The notes under the pieces were generated by a model. That model searched no databases, had not been told where the DNA came from, and saw only the letters and a list, made by a program, of their open reading frames with translations. DNA of 64,000 nucleotides, from assembly GCF_900188005.1 (NCBI RefSeq), contig NZ_FZNR01000005.1:124001-188000 (forward strand), read 5' to 3'. Position numbers and translations under genes: made by a program. This DNA is from Actinoplanes regularis (GTDB lineage: Bacteria; Actinomycetota; Actinomycetes; Mycobacteriales; Micromonosporaceae). This document shows positions 1 through 8,351 of this stretch, one piece after another; within the stretch, counting starts at the first letter, position 1; each line of letters starts with the position of its first letter.

Positions 1-1
1 G

Positions 2-607
2 ATGGGTGCGGGGCTGGCCGTCGCCCTGCCGTTCTATTTGAAGGCCCGCTGGCCCGCCGCCTTCGACGGCAGAATCGGCGCCGGCGGGACAGCGGTACGT
101 CCGACCCGGGTGTTTCGCCTGGGAGCCGGATTGATCGCGCTGGTCGGCGCCTCTTCGGTCGGCGTGCTGAATCTGTATTGGGCGATGGGCGGCACCATCG
201 GGTTGGATCAACCTGCCGCACGCGAGTCGAGCTGGTATCTCCAAGTGGGCAACACCGGGATCTGGTCGCTTGCCGGCGCGTGGAGCATCTGGGTGGTGAC
301 CCGTGGCCGCCCGGCGATGCCGCTCTGGATACCGGTCAGTGTGAGCTGGCTGGCGTCGGGGTTTCTCGTCGCCTGGGGTGGCTGGAAACTCCCGCTCGCG
401 GTGATTCAGATCCTCGAGGACGATACGGGTACGGTGTGGCCGGAACAGCTCGGTGTCGCGGTAGCGCAGTTCCTGCTCAGCGTTGTCGCGGGCGCCGGGA
501 TGCTCAGCGCACTTCTGACGTTCTGTCGTTCGCGGCTGAGCCCCGCCGACGCGTCCAGGCGTGTTGGCGCGAAAGCTGGGCCGAAGAAGCGCACGGAGAG
601 GCGGTAG
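2..607 (+). CDS. Integral membrane protein, 5' end probably outside the window
   Basis: The reading frame is open from the first bases of the window to a TAG stop at 605-607 (about 201 visible residues). Roughly five hydrophobic segments are visible: near residues 1-13, 38-62, 85-100, 105-135 and 150-170. The last is followed by a basic tail ending in KKRTERR. An ATG sits at base 2, but no ribosome site can be checked upstream and the frame begins inside a hydrophobic stretch, so I treat the gene as 5'-truncated by the window. I recognise no family motif. Function unknown, located in the cytoplasmic membrane. Confidence 0.6.
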   Translation: MGAGLAVALPFYLKARWPAAFDGRIGAGGTAVRPTRVFRLGAGLIALVGASSVGVLNLYWAMGGTIGLDQPAARESSWYLQVGNTGIWSLAGAWSIWVVTRGRPAMPLWIPVSVSWLASGFLVAWGGWKLPLAVIQILEDDTGTVWPEQLGVAVAQFLLSVVAGAGMLSALLTFCRSRLSPADASRRVGAKAGPKKRTERR

Positions 608-619
608 TGCGGATCTGTC

Positions 620-927
620 CGCGGCAGGAGCGGACGCCGTAAAGATCGCCGAGCAGCGTCAGCCCGTGCAACCGGGCGGTGAGCCGGGTGTTTACGAAAC
701 CCGTGCTCGGTAACCCAGGCCGGTGAGCGCAACGTCGTTGGTCTCGGTGAAATCCCGGTATCGCTCTCGTCCAGCGCGCTGAGCGCGAATCGTCCGTCAT
801 CGTCGGGCCGGCCGAGGACGACTTCGATCGTGCTGTCGTCTCCGAACCGGAGCGTGAGCGCTGGATCGAGATCATGCGCCTGCCGCAGACCGCGGCTCGG
901 ACATCGATGTTTCGCGGCACCGGCCAT
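620..927 (-). pseudogene. Possible decayed coding remnant
   Basis: On the minus strand the frame read down from 927 gives a protein-like stretch rich in D, V and L (for example TLRFGDDSTIEVVLGRPDDD) that then becomes low quality. Near 770-750 protein-like sequence appears to move to the other two minus frames (FTETNDVALTGLGYRARVS, then RLHGLTLLGDLYGV). This looks like an old gene with one or more frameshifts. No family was recognised, no clean start with a ribosome site was found, and the pattern could be chance in GC-rich DNA. Otherwise 608-952 holds nothing I can support. Confidence 0.25.
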
Positions 928-952
928 CCGCTCGATCAGGAGGCCGACGCCG

Positions 953-987
953 ACCGGTGGCCGGCCCGAATCGGGCCGGCCACCGGT
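953..987 (-). terminator. Perfect inverted repeat after the chemoreceptor gene
   Basis: Bases 953-969 and 971-987 are perfect reverse complements (17 bp each), giving a very stable GC-rich hairpin 32 bases beyond the stop of the minus-strand chemoreceptor gene. There is no clear T tract, as is common for actinobacterial terminators. It could also protect the mRNA 3' end. Confidence 0.6.
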
Positions 988-1019
988 GGGGTGGATCGTG
1001 AATTTCGGTGGGTGTGACC

Positions 1020-2648
1020 TCAGGTCTGGTAGGTGGAGACCAACTGCTGCAGCTCCGTCGCCATCGCCGCCAGGCTGTTCGCCGTCGCCTGGGTCTCCGA
1101 GGCACCCGACGCCGCCGAGTCCGCCGCTGTCGCCACTCCCGAGATGTTCCCGGCGATCTCGCCAGTACCCGACGCCGCCTCCGCCACGTTGCGCACCATC
1201 TCACTGGTCGTCGCGGTCTGCTCCTCCACCGCCGCCGCGATGGTCGACGCGTAGTCGTTGATCCGGCCGGTCACCTCGGCGATCTCCCCGATCGCCGAAA
1301 CCGCCTGCGTGGTCTCATCCTGAATCGCCGAGATCCGTGCCGCGATGTCCCCGGTGGCCCGCGCCGTCTCCTGCGCCAAGTCCTTCACCTCGCTCGCCAC
1401 CACCGCGAATCCCTTACCGTGCTCACCGGCGCGCGCCGCCTCGATGGTCGCGTTCAACGCCAGCAGATTCGTCTGCTCGGCGATCGACGTGATCAGCTGC
1501 ACCACACCGGAGATCTGCGCCGAGGACTGCCCCAGCTGCATCACGATCTTGTTCGTCCGGGTGGCCGCCTCCGCCGCCTCGGTGGCCACCTTCGCCGCCT
1601 CACCCGCGTTACCCGCGATCTCGCCGATGGAGGCCGACATCTGCTCAGCGCCGGCCGCCACGGTCTGCACGTTGCCCGACACCCGATCCGCGGCCGCCGA
1701 GACCGTCCCGGCCTGCGCCGAGGTCTCCTCTGACGCCGCCGACAACTGCGTCGACACCGCCGACAGCTCCTCTGCGGCCGCCGCCACCTGCGTGGCGTTG
1801 TCGGTCACCTCACGTACCATCGCCGCCGTCGACTCGGTCGAGGCGTCCAGTGCCACGGCCAGCTGAGCCACCTCGTCGCGGCCGGTGAGCCCGGTCCGCT
1901 GGGTGAGGTCCCCGCCCTGTACCCGGATGAGCACGGAGACGCAGCGCGACAGCGGGCCGGTGATCCCACGGGCGATGAGCCAGCTCGCGAGGCCGGCCAG
2001 CAGCATCCCGAGGACGACGAACGCGATCACCATGGTCTGGGCGCTGTCGGAGGTGGCGCGCGATTCGTCGTTGCGGGCCTGCGCGGCGGCGGTTTCGGTC
2101 TCGATGAGGTCTTCCATCCCGCTGTTGAGGGCGGCGAGGAGCGGTTTGGCCTCTTTATCGCGGATGTGGGCGAACGTCTGCCGGTCGTCCTGCTCGGCGG
2201 CAGGGGCGAGCTTCGTGTCGCGCAGCTGCCGTACGGCGGCAACGGCCTGTTCGACCTGGGCGACCGCCTTCTCCCTGCCCGTCATGTCCGTGCTGGTGTA
2301 GGCCGCGAACGCCTTGTCGAAGACCGCGTCCTGGTCCTTGCTGTTCTGCAGGAACTGGCGCACCTGGGTGGAGTCGATGGACACCGCGGCGTTGAGCACG
2401 CTGTTCTGCATGAGCTGAGACGCGTATTGCATGCGTGCGAGGTCGGTGATCGGCACCAGGGTCTGGCCGTACATGTAGTCGGACTGGCTCTGCATCGCGT
2501 TCATGTTGGTCAGCGCGGCGGTGGCCACCCCGGCGGCAGCCAAAGCCATCGCGCCCACAGCCATCCCGATCTTGGTGCCGACCTTCCGGTCGGTCACCAG
2601 CCGCGCCCACTGGCCGCCGAACCTACGCGCCTCGTCTGACCTGCTCAT
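1020..2648 (-). CDS. Methyl-accepting chemotaxis protein
   Basis: Membrane chemoreceptor that senses a ligand outside the cell and controls CheA/CheW. The start is ATG at 2648, preceded by a GGGGGG-type ribosome site; this gives 542 aa. An in-frame ATG at 2762 would add a tail unlike the family. Features: transmembrane segment about 25-46, helical periplasmic four-helix-bundle sensor about 47-204, second transmembrane segment about 205-227, HAMP about 228-280, then a long coiled-coil signalling domain rich in A, E and T. The conserved hairpin tip [18 protein letters not shown] is present and intact. No che genes are adjacent, so this is an orphan receptor. Ligand unknown. A stable hairpin follows the stop. 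Confidence 0.93.
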   Translation of the reverse strand: MSRSDEARRFGGQWARLVTDRKVGTKIGMAVGAMALAAAGVATAALTNMNAMQSQSDYMYGQTLVPITDLARMQYASQLMQNSVLNAAVSIDSTQVRQFLQNSKDQDAVFDKAFAAYTSTDMTGREKAVAQVEQAVAAVRQLRDTKLAPAAEQDDRQTFAHIRDKEAKPLLAALNSGMEDLIETETAAAQARNDESRATSDSAQTMVIAFVVLGMLLAGLASWLIARGITGPLSRCVSVLIRVQGGDLTQRTGLTGRDEVAQLAVALDASTESTAAMVREVTDNATQVAAAAEELSAVSTQLSAASEETSAQAGTVSAAADRVSGNVQTVAAGAEQMSASIGEIAGNAGEAAKVATEAAEAATRTNKIVMQLGQSSAQISGVVQLITSIAEQTNLLALNATIEAARAGEHGKGFAVVASEVKDLAQETARATGDIAARISAIQDETTQAVSAIGEIAEVTGRINDYASTIAAAVEEQTATTSEMVRNVAEAASGTGEIAGNISGVATAADSAASGASETQATANSLAAMATELQQLVSTYQT

Positions 2649-2869
2649 GTGCCCCCCGCACTCGTGACCGGCCGGTAGCCGGACGTGGTGTGCACCACGT
2701 TGCGACACAGATCGGACGGGTGGCGGAATCACTGAACACTTCGGCCCTGAAATTTCGGGCACAACCGCGGCGAGTTGGGTCGGACGGCCCCTTGACAGGG
2801 CGCCTTCGCCGCTGACGGCGGTAACACGCGAACTCGAGAAAGTGCTCGGCCGGCCAGTTCAGCCGGTGG

Positions 2870-3382
2870 TCAGTCGCCGGTTGCGCCGTCGATCTGTTCG
2901 CGGAGGATGTCGGCGTGGCCCGCGTGCCGGGCCATCTCCTCGATCATGTGGACGTAGGTCCAGCGCAGGGACACTCGGCCGAGGTGGGGATGCGGCACGG
3001 TGTCGTCGATTGCCATGCGGGCCGCGATCCGCCTCGACTCGGTGCACGCCATTTCGTATTCGGCGACCACGTCGGCGATCGTCTCGTCCGCGGCGACCTC
3101 CCAACTGGCGTCATCGCCGCGGGAGTTCGCGTCGATCTGTTCGCGTGGCCGCTGAGCGAGATGGTGGTGGAACCAGCCGCGCTCCACGGCAGCGGCGTGT
3201 TTGACCAGGCCGATCAGAGTGGTCCGGGAAGGGACCAGACGGCAGCGGACGTCGTCGTCGGAGAGCCCGGCGAGCTTGCCGACGAGCACCTGACGGTAGT
3301 AGTCGACGAACGCTTCGAGAACCTCCCGTTCACCGGCGGTGGCGACAACTTCTTCGGCGGCGAGGGGCCGGTTGGCGCTCAT
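2870..3382 (-). CDS. DinB/DUF664 family protein
   Basis: About 170 aa, in the DinB-like four-helix-bundle superfamily (DUF664), whose members are often thiol-dependent transferases or metalloenzymes using mycothiol in Actinobacteria. Typical features are the early LAAEE...LEAFVDYYR helix, the GLVKHAAAVERGWF segment, and a late HMIEEMARHAGHADILRE helix. These supply the three usual metal-binding histidines (in KHAA, HMIEE and HAGHAD). The start at 3382 (MSANRP) fits the family; an in-frame ATG at 3415 is the alternative. The next gene on the same strand encodes another mycothiol-type DinB-superfamily protein, ending upstream at 3436. Substrate unknown. Confidence 0.82.
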   Translation of the reverse strand: MSANRPLAAEEVVATAGEREVLEAFVDYYRQVLVGKLAGLSDDDVRCRLVPSRTTLIGLVKHAAAVERGWFHHHLAQRPREQIDANSRGDDASWEVAADETIADVVAEYEMACTESRRIAARMAIDDTVPHPHLGRVSLRWTYVHMIEEMARHAGHADILREQIDGATGD

Positions 3383-3435
3383 CGCGATACCGTACCGGCT
3401 CACGACCAGACGCATGGGGACCAAGCCGGGTGGAT

Positions 3436-4203
3436 TCACGCGGCGTCCGCCCGGCCCCAGCCAGGCGCCGGCGGCAGCGGCCAGATCGGAGGGTCGGGGA
3501 GCGGCGGAGCAGGCGCGGGCGTGCGGCCCGCGAGCCAGCCGAGCAGGACATGTGCCGGAGCGCGGACCACCGGGCCGCCGCCCGTGAGCTTCCAGATCCG
3601 CCCGAGGTCGGTCGCCTCGGCGCGAGCAAGCGGAAAGTCCCGTTCGGCCAGTGTGGCGAAGGTCTGGTCCAGAGCCCAGGCGACGTACGCGGCGGGCCAA
3701 TCGGCGGGCTCATAGCCGGCATCCAGGTCGACGTGATGGGTTTCCAGTTCGCGCCAGCAGCGCAGAAGAGTGAACCAGGCCGGATGACGCCAGCCCGCGC
3801 GCGCCGTGACCAGGTTCTGCCAGGCGGGCACGGGCAGGGCCGGCACGCGTGCGAACAGTCGCGTCAGACTCGCGTCCAGGTCCGCGTCGGGCCCGCTGGA
3901 GTCCTCGATGCCGGCTTCGGTTCCGGTGCGGGCGACGTCCAGCAGGCGTACGTAGGCGTCGGCCGCGCCGGCCACATGGACGAGTACCTGACCGCGGCTC
4001 CAACCGTCCAGTCGAGAGGGTCCCCGCACTTCTGCGCCGGTGAGACCCGAGGCGCTCCGCATCAGCCGTTCACCCGACGATCGGATCTGCTCCAGAAGTT
4101 CCCCGGGGGACCATCCCGCGGCTATTGCATCGAAGCTCGACACTACGTACTCCTCCGGAGAATCGGCCGTGAGATCAGCGGTGCAGCCATCGGCCTTGAT
4201 CAT
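3436..4203 (-). CDS. Mycothiol-dependent maleylpyruvate isomerase family protein
   Basis: About 255 aa from ATG at 4203; GTG codons about 20 residues later are also possible starts. The N-terminal half has the DinB-type mycothiol-binding architecture (IRSSGERLMRSASGL, LDGWSRGQVLVHVA). A later segment, RCWRELETHHVDLDAGY, is the family signature with metal-binding His residues. A C-terminal domain of about 90 residues follows and ends in a Pro-rich tail. Characterised members isomerise maleylpyruvate in gentisate catabolism, but many relatives have unknown substrates and no gentisate genes are nearby, so only the family is asserted. It is probably co-transcribed with the DUF664 gene downstream. 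Confidence 0.85.
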   Translation of the reverse strand: MIKADGCTADLTADSPEEYVVSSFDAIAAGWSPGELLEQIRSSGERLMRSASGLTGAEVRGPSRLDGWSRGQVLVHVAGAADAYVRLLDVARTGTEAGIEDSSGPDADLDASLTRLFARVPALPVPAWQNLVTARAGWRHPAWFTLLRCWRELETHHVDLDAGYEPADWPAAYVAWALDQTFATLAERDFPLARAEATDLGRIWKLTGGGPVVRAPAHVLLGWLAGRTPAPAPPLPDPPIWPLPPAPGWGRADAA

Positions 4204-4344
4204 GACAGTCGTATGTGGGCGTCGTTCCCGGCCTCCGGCAGCAACACGCGGTGTTCGACCATATGTGCGAATGCTGTGCCGGATCGGCGGAGTCAGTCGC
4301 GCGCCCGACACCGCAGCGGCCCCGCTGTCCGGTACCCCTTGGAC

Positions 4345-4845
4345 ATGACCAGAATCTGGTACGACGCGCAGCACCTCAGCCCACGCCCACCCGAGCCGGC
4401 CGATCGGGCACCCCGACACCCGGTGGACATGTTTCTGCTGCTCATCGACGGTGACCAGGTTCTGCTCGCGCTGCGAGAGGGAACGGGATACGCCGACGGA
4501 CAATGGAACGCGCCGTCCGGCAAGCTTGAACTCGGTGAGGACGCTTTCACCGGAATCCGGCGGGAAGCAGCCGAGGAGATCGGCGTGCGATTCGGCGGGG
4601 ACGAGCCGCACTTCGCCGCCGTCGTGCATCACCGCAACCTCAAGCACGGCCGGATCGGGCTGGTGTTCACCGCCCGGTTCGACGTCCACCGCCACGGCGA
4701 GCCGGTCAACCGGGAGCCGCACAAGTGCGGCGAGATCCGCTGGTTCCCGCTCGACGCGATGCCGTCGAACACCTATCCGTCCACCGTCGCCGCCATTTCC
4801 GCGTGGCGGGCCGGTACCCCTCTGCTGTTGAGCGGCTGGCATTAG
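4345..4845 (+). CDS. Nudix hydrolase
   Basis: 166 aa from ATG at 4345. The full Nudix box GX5EX7REXXEEXG is at residues 59-81 (GKLELGED...REAAEEIGV), so the catalytic Mg-binding glutamates are present. The family cleaves nucleoside diphosphates linked to another group. The N-terminal His/Pro-rich stretch and a late EIRWFPLDAMP segment resemble actinobacterial MutT-like proteins annotated as NTP or nucleotide-sugar pyrophosphatases. It is transcribed away from the mycothiol gene on the other strand. Substrate cannot be read from the sequence. Confidence 0.9.
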   Translation: MTRIWYDAQHLSPRPPEPADRAPRHPVDMFLLLIDGDQVLLALREGTGYADGQWNAPSGKLELGEDAFTGIRREAAEEIGVRFGGDEPHFAAVVHHRNLKHGRIGLVFTARFDVHRHGEPVNREPHKCGEIRWFPLDAMPSNTYPSTVAAISAWRAGTPLLLSGWH

Positions 4846-4904
4846 CGGCCAAACTGATGCTCGCGCCACGGCTGACCGACAGAGCCCGGAACGGAGACCG
4901 CGGA

Positions 4905-5366
4905 ATGGCCTCGGCAACCTTCGCCATCGGCGCGACGGCGGTGCGGCGTGACGTCCTCGACGGCCGCGTCTGGAGCGCGGCCGCGCACCGGGTCCTCGAC
5001 GACGACGGGCAGCGGCTGACCCTCTGCTGCTGGCCCGGCGTCACCACCTACGCGCCGACCACCTGGATCGAGTGGCTCGGCAACCGCGACGACGCCGTCC
5101 GCAAACAAGGCATCCCCGATCTGGCCGCGGGCCGGTGGGACCTCGGCGAATGGATCTGGCGAGACACGGTGCTCCTGACCTGGGTCGGTCTCGACCCGGA
5201 CTTCAGCGTCCAGCGTTTCCAGGCCGTCAGCGGTGGGTCGACCCAGTGGAAGATCAACTTTGAGCGGCCGGTTCGGCGCACCGCCATCGGCATCGACACC
5301 TTCGATCTGTTGCTGGACCTGATCGCCGATCCGGCCCGCGACCGATGGAGCTGGAAGGACGAGGAT
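4905..5366 (+). CDS. DUF402 family gene, 5' exon (interrupted by a group II intron)
   Basis: 154 codons from ATG at 4905 (GGAG nine bases upstream). The segment KINFERPVRRTAIGIDTFDL followed by WSWKDED is diagnostic of DUF402, the family of the FomD nucleotide phosphonate hydrolase. The family motif WKDEDEY is cut after WKDED by the sequence GTGCG, the 5' end of a group II intron. If the intron is not removed, translation continues for 24 foreign residues to a stop at 5439-5441. Joining base 5366 to 7528 keeps the frame and restores WKDED-EYDQARRLGVIT, giving a 220-aa protein. FomD-like proteins hydrolyse nucleotide-type phosphoesters; the substrate here is unknown. Confidence 0.85.
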
Positions 5367-5960
5367 GTGCGCCACGAGGCGCTGTTGTATCGAGTGGGGG
5401 TGAAAGACCCCTGCCGAGGTTCTGTCGCAGCAGAGCCTTGAAGCTGAGGGCAGCCGGACTCCGGGAACGCGGAGAACGGTGGGAGCAGCCCTGACAACGC
5501 CGGGACGGCCTGGCACTACCAGACAGGCCGGGTCCGGCAAGCAAGACGCAAAGGCGTACGCATAGAAATCGGTGTTAACGCTCCTTAAGCTTTCCGCCGA
5601 CTCAAATCTGGTGGATATGGGTCGGTCAACGGTCAAGCCCTGCTTGTTTGTTCGAAGTGGGGTCGCCAGGTTTGGGCTTCATCGCTGGGCCTGGTGGGCG
5701 TGGGGAATGTCTGCGGCGTACCCACGTCGAGGGCCGTAGGGGCACAGCCGGACGCCTCCTGTGTCAATCGATCAGCAGTGAACGTGGGAACCACCGGACG
5801 TGAACCCGCCGTCGTCGCAACCTGCGGGGACGGAGATGGGAGGGCGCGTTGCCATGCCGGGGCGTTGCGGTGGGACGGAGTCCGCGTAGTAGTCCGAGGG
5901 CGGGAAAGCCGTCCACATGGCGAAGGCGGACAGCGAGGTACGTGCAGAAAGGAGACTGTC

Positions 5961-7406
5961 ATGCCAGGAGAGACGCTGGTGAATACCGGCGTGCCGTGGC
6001 CGTCGGCGGAAGATGCTGCGGCTCGGGTACTGGAGATTCAGACCAAGCTGCATCGGTGGGCGGGCAACGATCCGTCGGCCAAGTTCGATGACTTGTTCAA
6101 TCTCGTCGCTGACCCCGGCTTCCTGATGGTGGCCTGGGGTCGGGTACGCAGCAACACCGGTGCTCGTACGGCTGGGGTGGACGGCTGGACCGCCCGCCAG
6201 GTCGAGCAGCACTACGGTGTGGAGCAGTTCCTGAGCACGATCAGGGAGCTGCTGCGGTCGGGGCAGTTCACACCAAAGCCGGTGCGAGAGCGGCTGATCC
6301 CGAAGCCGGGAACCGCGAAGTTTCGCCGGCTGGGAATCCCGACCGTGATCGATAGGACGGTGCAGGCCGCGCTCAAGCTCGTGCTGGAGCCCATCTTCGA
6401 GGCGGAGTTCCAGCCGTGCTCGTACGGGTTCAGGCCGGGCCGACGCGCGCAGGACGCGATCGCCGAGATCCAACTATTCACCACCCTCCGCTACAAATGG
6501 GTGCTGGAAGCGGACATCGAGGCGTGCTTCGACACGATCGACCACACAGCCCTGATGGACCGGGTGCGTCGACGAGTTGGGGATAAGCGGGTCCTGGCCC
6601 TGGTGAAAGCCTTCTTGAAGGCCGGAGTCCTTACGGAAACCGATCAAGCATCGGGAACCTTCACCGGCACCCCGCAAGGGGGCATCCTGTCACCGCTGCT
6701 GGCCAACATCGCTCTGTCCGTGCTGGACGACCGGCTTCATGCCGGTTGGCTGCACGGCGGTCCGATGTCAACCGACTCTCGCAGGCAGACGCGGCGTCGC
6801 AAGGGTTTGCCGAACTGGCGGCTGGTTCGCTACGCCGACGATTTCGTCGTGCTGGTGACCGGTACCCGCGAGGACGCCGAGCAGTTACGAGAGGAAGTGG
6901 CCGCGACTCTGGCACCGATGGGCTTGCGCTTGTCGGAGGCCAAGACCGCGGTGGTCCACATCGACGAGGGCTTCGACTTTCTAGGGTTTCGCATCCAGCG
7001 TCACCGCAAACGAGGCACGAGCAAGCACTACGTCTACACCTACCCGTCGAAGAAATCGCTCAACTCGATTACGGCGAAGGTGCGGGCGATAACCTGGCGG
7101 AACAAGCCGGGTGACCTGGCCGAACTTCTGGGATGGGTCAACGCGGCCACACGCGGGTGGTGCAACTACTTTAAGCACGGCGTGTCGAAAGCGACCTTCA
7201 GCTACCTACGCGCCTTCACCTGGCGCCGGGTGGTCTACTGGATTCGCAAACGGCACCCGCGCCTGAACTGGGCAACCACCCGAAGGCGGTTCTTACCCGA
7301 GTGGGTGCCGACCGCCGACGGGGTCTCCTTGTTCAACCCCGGGTCGGTGGCGGTCACCCGCTACCGATATCGAGGGGCGATCCCGGCACCGTGGGCCACC
7401 GCGTGA
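5961..7406 (+). CDS. ltrA: Group II intron reverse transcriptase/maturase (LtrA type)
   Basis: 481 aa from ATG at 5961 with AAGGAG eight bases upstream. Reverse transcriptase blocks are complete: RERLIPKPG, IPTVIDRTVQAALKLVLEPI, CSYGFRPGR, WVLEADIEACFDTIDH, GTPQGGILSPLLANI and the catalytic RYADDFVVLV (YADD box). The C-terminal maturase segment includes LLGWVNAATRGWCNYFKHG and a positively charged tail. No HNH endonuclease domain is visible after the maturase domain, so mobility would rely on replication-fork priming rather than on second-strand cleavage. The protein assists splicing of its own intron RNA and reverse-transcribes it into DNA targets. No frameshift or stop interrupts it, so the element may be active. 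Confidence 0.97.
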   Translation: MPGETLVNTGVPWPSAEDAAARVLEIQTKLHRWAGNDPSAKFDDLFNLVADPGFLMVAWGRVRSNTGARTAGVDGWTARQVEQHYGVEQFLSTIRELLRSGQFTPKPVRERLIPKPGTAKFRRLGIPTVIDRTVQAALKLVLEPIFEAEFQPCSYGFRPGRRAQDAIAEIQLFTTLRYKWVLEADIEACFDTIDHTALMDRVRRRVGDKRVLALVKAFLKAGVLTETDQASGTFTGTPQGGILSPLLANIALSVLDDRLHAGWLHGGPMSTDSRRQTRRRKGLPNWRLVRYADDFVVLVTGTREDAEQLREEVAATLAPMGLRLSEAKTAVVHIDEGFDFLGFRIQRHRKRGTSKHYVYTYPSKKSLNSITAKVRAITWRNKPGDLAELLGWVNAATRGWCNYFKHGVSKATFSYLRAFTWRRVVYWIRKRHPRLNWATTRRRFLPEWVPTADGVSLFNPGSVAVTRYRYRGAIPAPWATA

Positions 7407-7431
7407 AGCGCTCACCGAAGAACCTCGTGGA

Positions 7432-7465
7432 GAGCCGGATGCTCGGAAACGGGCACGTCCGGTTC
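7432..7465 (+). ncRNA. Group II intron domain V
   Basis: 34-base catalytic hairpin beginning GAGCCGGATGCTC, with the GAAA-type tetraloop region and ending GTCCGGTTC. It carries the AGC catalytic triad at 7433-7435. It lies 26 bases after the reverse transcriptase stop and 62 bases before the deduced 3' splice site, the normal distance for domain V plus VI. Confidence 0.92.
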
Positions 7466-7527
7466 GGGAGGCGGCATGGGAAACGGACCAGCAGGAATGC
7501 TGGCACCGCGCCCCATGCCGACCTTAC

Positions 7528-7728
7528 GAGTACGACCAGGCTCGCCGACTGGGAGTGATCACCGATGCCGACCATCGGCGGGTCGGGCGGGCCCGGCACC
7601 GCGCGGTCCACCTCGTCGAAACCCGCGGGGGACCACTGGCCCAGGACTGGTCGACCTGGCGGCCCGACAGCGGGTGGCCGACACCCGTACTGCCGTCCGG
7701 GGTGAAGGATGCCGGAGCGGCCCGATGA
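7528..7728 (+). CDS. DUF402 family gene, 3' exon
   Basis: 66 codons plus TGA (7726-7728) continuing the DUF402 frame after the intron: EYDQARRLGVIT, then HRAVHLVETR and a Trp-rich end (DWSTWRPDSGW). On its own it has no start codon or ribosome site, so it is expressed only from spliced RNA or not at all. Its stop overlaps the start of the next gene (ATGA at 7725-7728), implying translational coupling. Loss of splicing would therefore affect the kinase gene too. Confidence 0.85.
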   Translation, partial: EYDQARRLGVITDADHRRVGRARHRAVHLVETRGGPLAQDWSTWRPDSGWPTPVLPSGVKDAGAAR

Positions 7729-8324
7729 TCGAGGACACCGACCACGAAGGTCCGAAACCGATCCTGGTCGTCCTCCGAGGCAACTCCGGCTCCGGGAAGA
7801 CCACCACTGCCCGCGAGGTTCGCCGCCGGTTCGGCCGCGGGTGCGCTTTGATCGAGCACGACCAGATCCGCCGCGTCGTCCTGCGCGAGCACGGCAGCAG
7901 CCGGATCGATCCGGTCGCGCCCGCCTTCATCGCCGGGATGGCACGGATGGCACTGGACGCCGGCTACCACGTGATCCTGGAGGGCATCCTGCCCGCCGCC
8001 GAGTACGGCGAGTCCCTGAGGAACCTGATCGCCGGACACCCGGGGCCGGTCGCCTGCTTCTACATGGCCGTCTCGTTCGACGAAACGGTCCGCCGTCACC
8101 AGCGCCGAGCGGAGCCGATCCCGGTCACCGCGGAAACGATGCGCGGCTGGTACGCCGAGCGGGACCTGCTCGGCATCGACGGCGAACAGATCATCCCGGA
8201 GACCGTCGACTTCGAGGGCGTCGTAACGACGATCCTGAACGCGAGCGGCCTCGGCCGGGCAAGACCCCTCACCCCATGCCCGACGAAGTGCCCAAGGTGC
8301 GCGGAGAAAGCCGCACCGCGGTGA
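7725..8324 (+). CDS. P-loop (AAA-type) kinase-like protein
   Basis: 199 aa. Walker A GNSGSGKT is at residues 19-26. An LIEHDQIRR segment follows, and an LEGILP motif lies near the Walker B position. This layout is typical of small Zeta-toxin/chloramphenicol-phosphotransferase-like or gluconate-kinase-like P-loop proteins. Expected activity is ATP-dependent phosphorylation of a small molecule or nucleotide in the cytoplasm; substrate unknown. The ATG overlaps the DUF402 stop (ATGA), so the two genes form a translationally coupled pair. The C-terminus carries a Cys pair (CPTKCPRC) that could bind metal. Confidence 0.85.
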   Translation: MIEDTDHEGPKPILVVLRGNSGSGKTTTAREVRRRFGRGCALIEHDQIRRVVLREHGSSRIDPVAPAFIAGMARMALDAGYHVILEGILPAAEYGESLRNLIAGHPGPVACFYMAVSFDETVRRHQRRAEPIPVTAETMRGWYAERDLLGIDGEQIIPETVDFEGVVTTILNASGLGRARPLTPCPTKCPRCAEKAAPR

Positions 8325-8351
8325 CGAAGCCGCCGGCCTCACACCGGGTGA

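Larger units (their letters stand above)
5367..7527 (+). mobile_element. Group II intron with encoded reverse transcriptase, inserted in a DUF402 gene
   Basis: 2161 bases. The 5' end is GTGCG, matching the group II consensus GTGYG. The 3' end is ...CCTTAC, matching the consensus AY. Domain V (7432-7465) is a textbook 34-mer. A domain VI-like hairpin lies between 7466 and 7527 (ggcatggg...ccccatgcc with a CCAGCA/TGCTGG tip). The ORF lies in the domain IV position. The boundaries were set by requiring that the exons restore the DUF402 protein, and the same boundaries satisfy the intron end consensus independently. The intron is in sense orientation, so self-splicing would rescue the host gene. 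Exon-binding pairings were not established. Confidence 0.92.

Noticed and set aside
178..642. Plus-strand frame of 154 residues overlapping the membrane protein gene
   Set aside because: Arg-rich, low-complexity translation without motifs; a shadow of the real gene in another frame.
2166..2639. Long plus-strand frames opposite the chemoreceptor gene
   Set aside because: High GC leaves antisense frames open; the chemoreceptor on the minus strand has full family motifs.
5395..5420. Intron 5' end at GTGGGGGTGAAAGACCCC
   Set aside because: Starting the intron there would leave nine foreign codons in the DUF402 protein. GTGCG at 5367 both fits the consensus and restores the conserved WKDEDEY motif.
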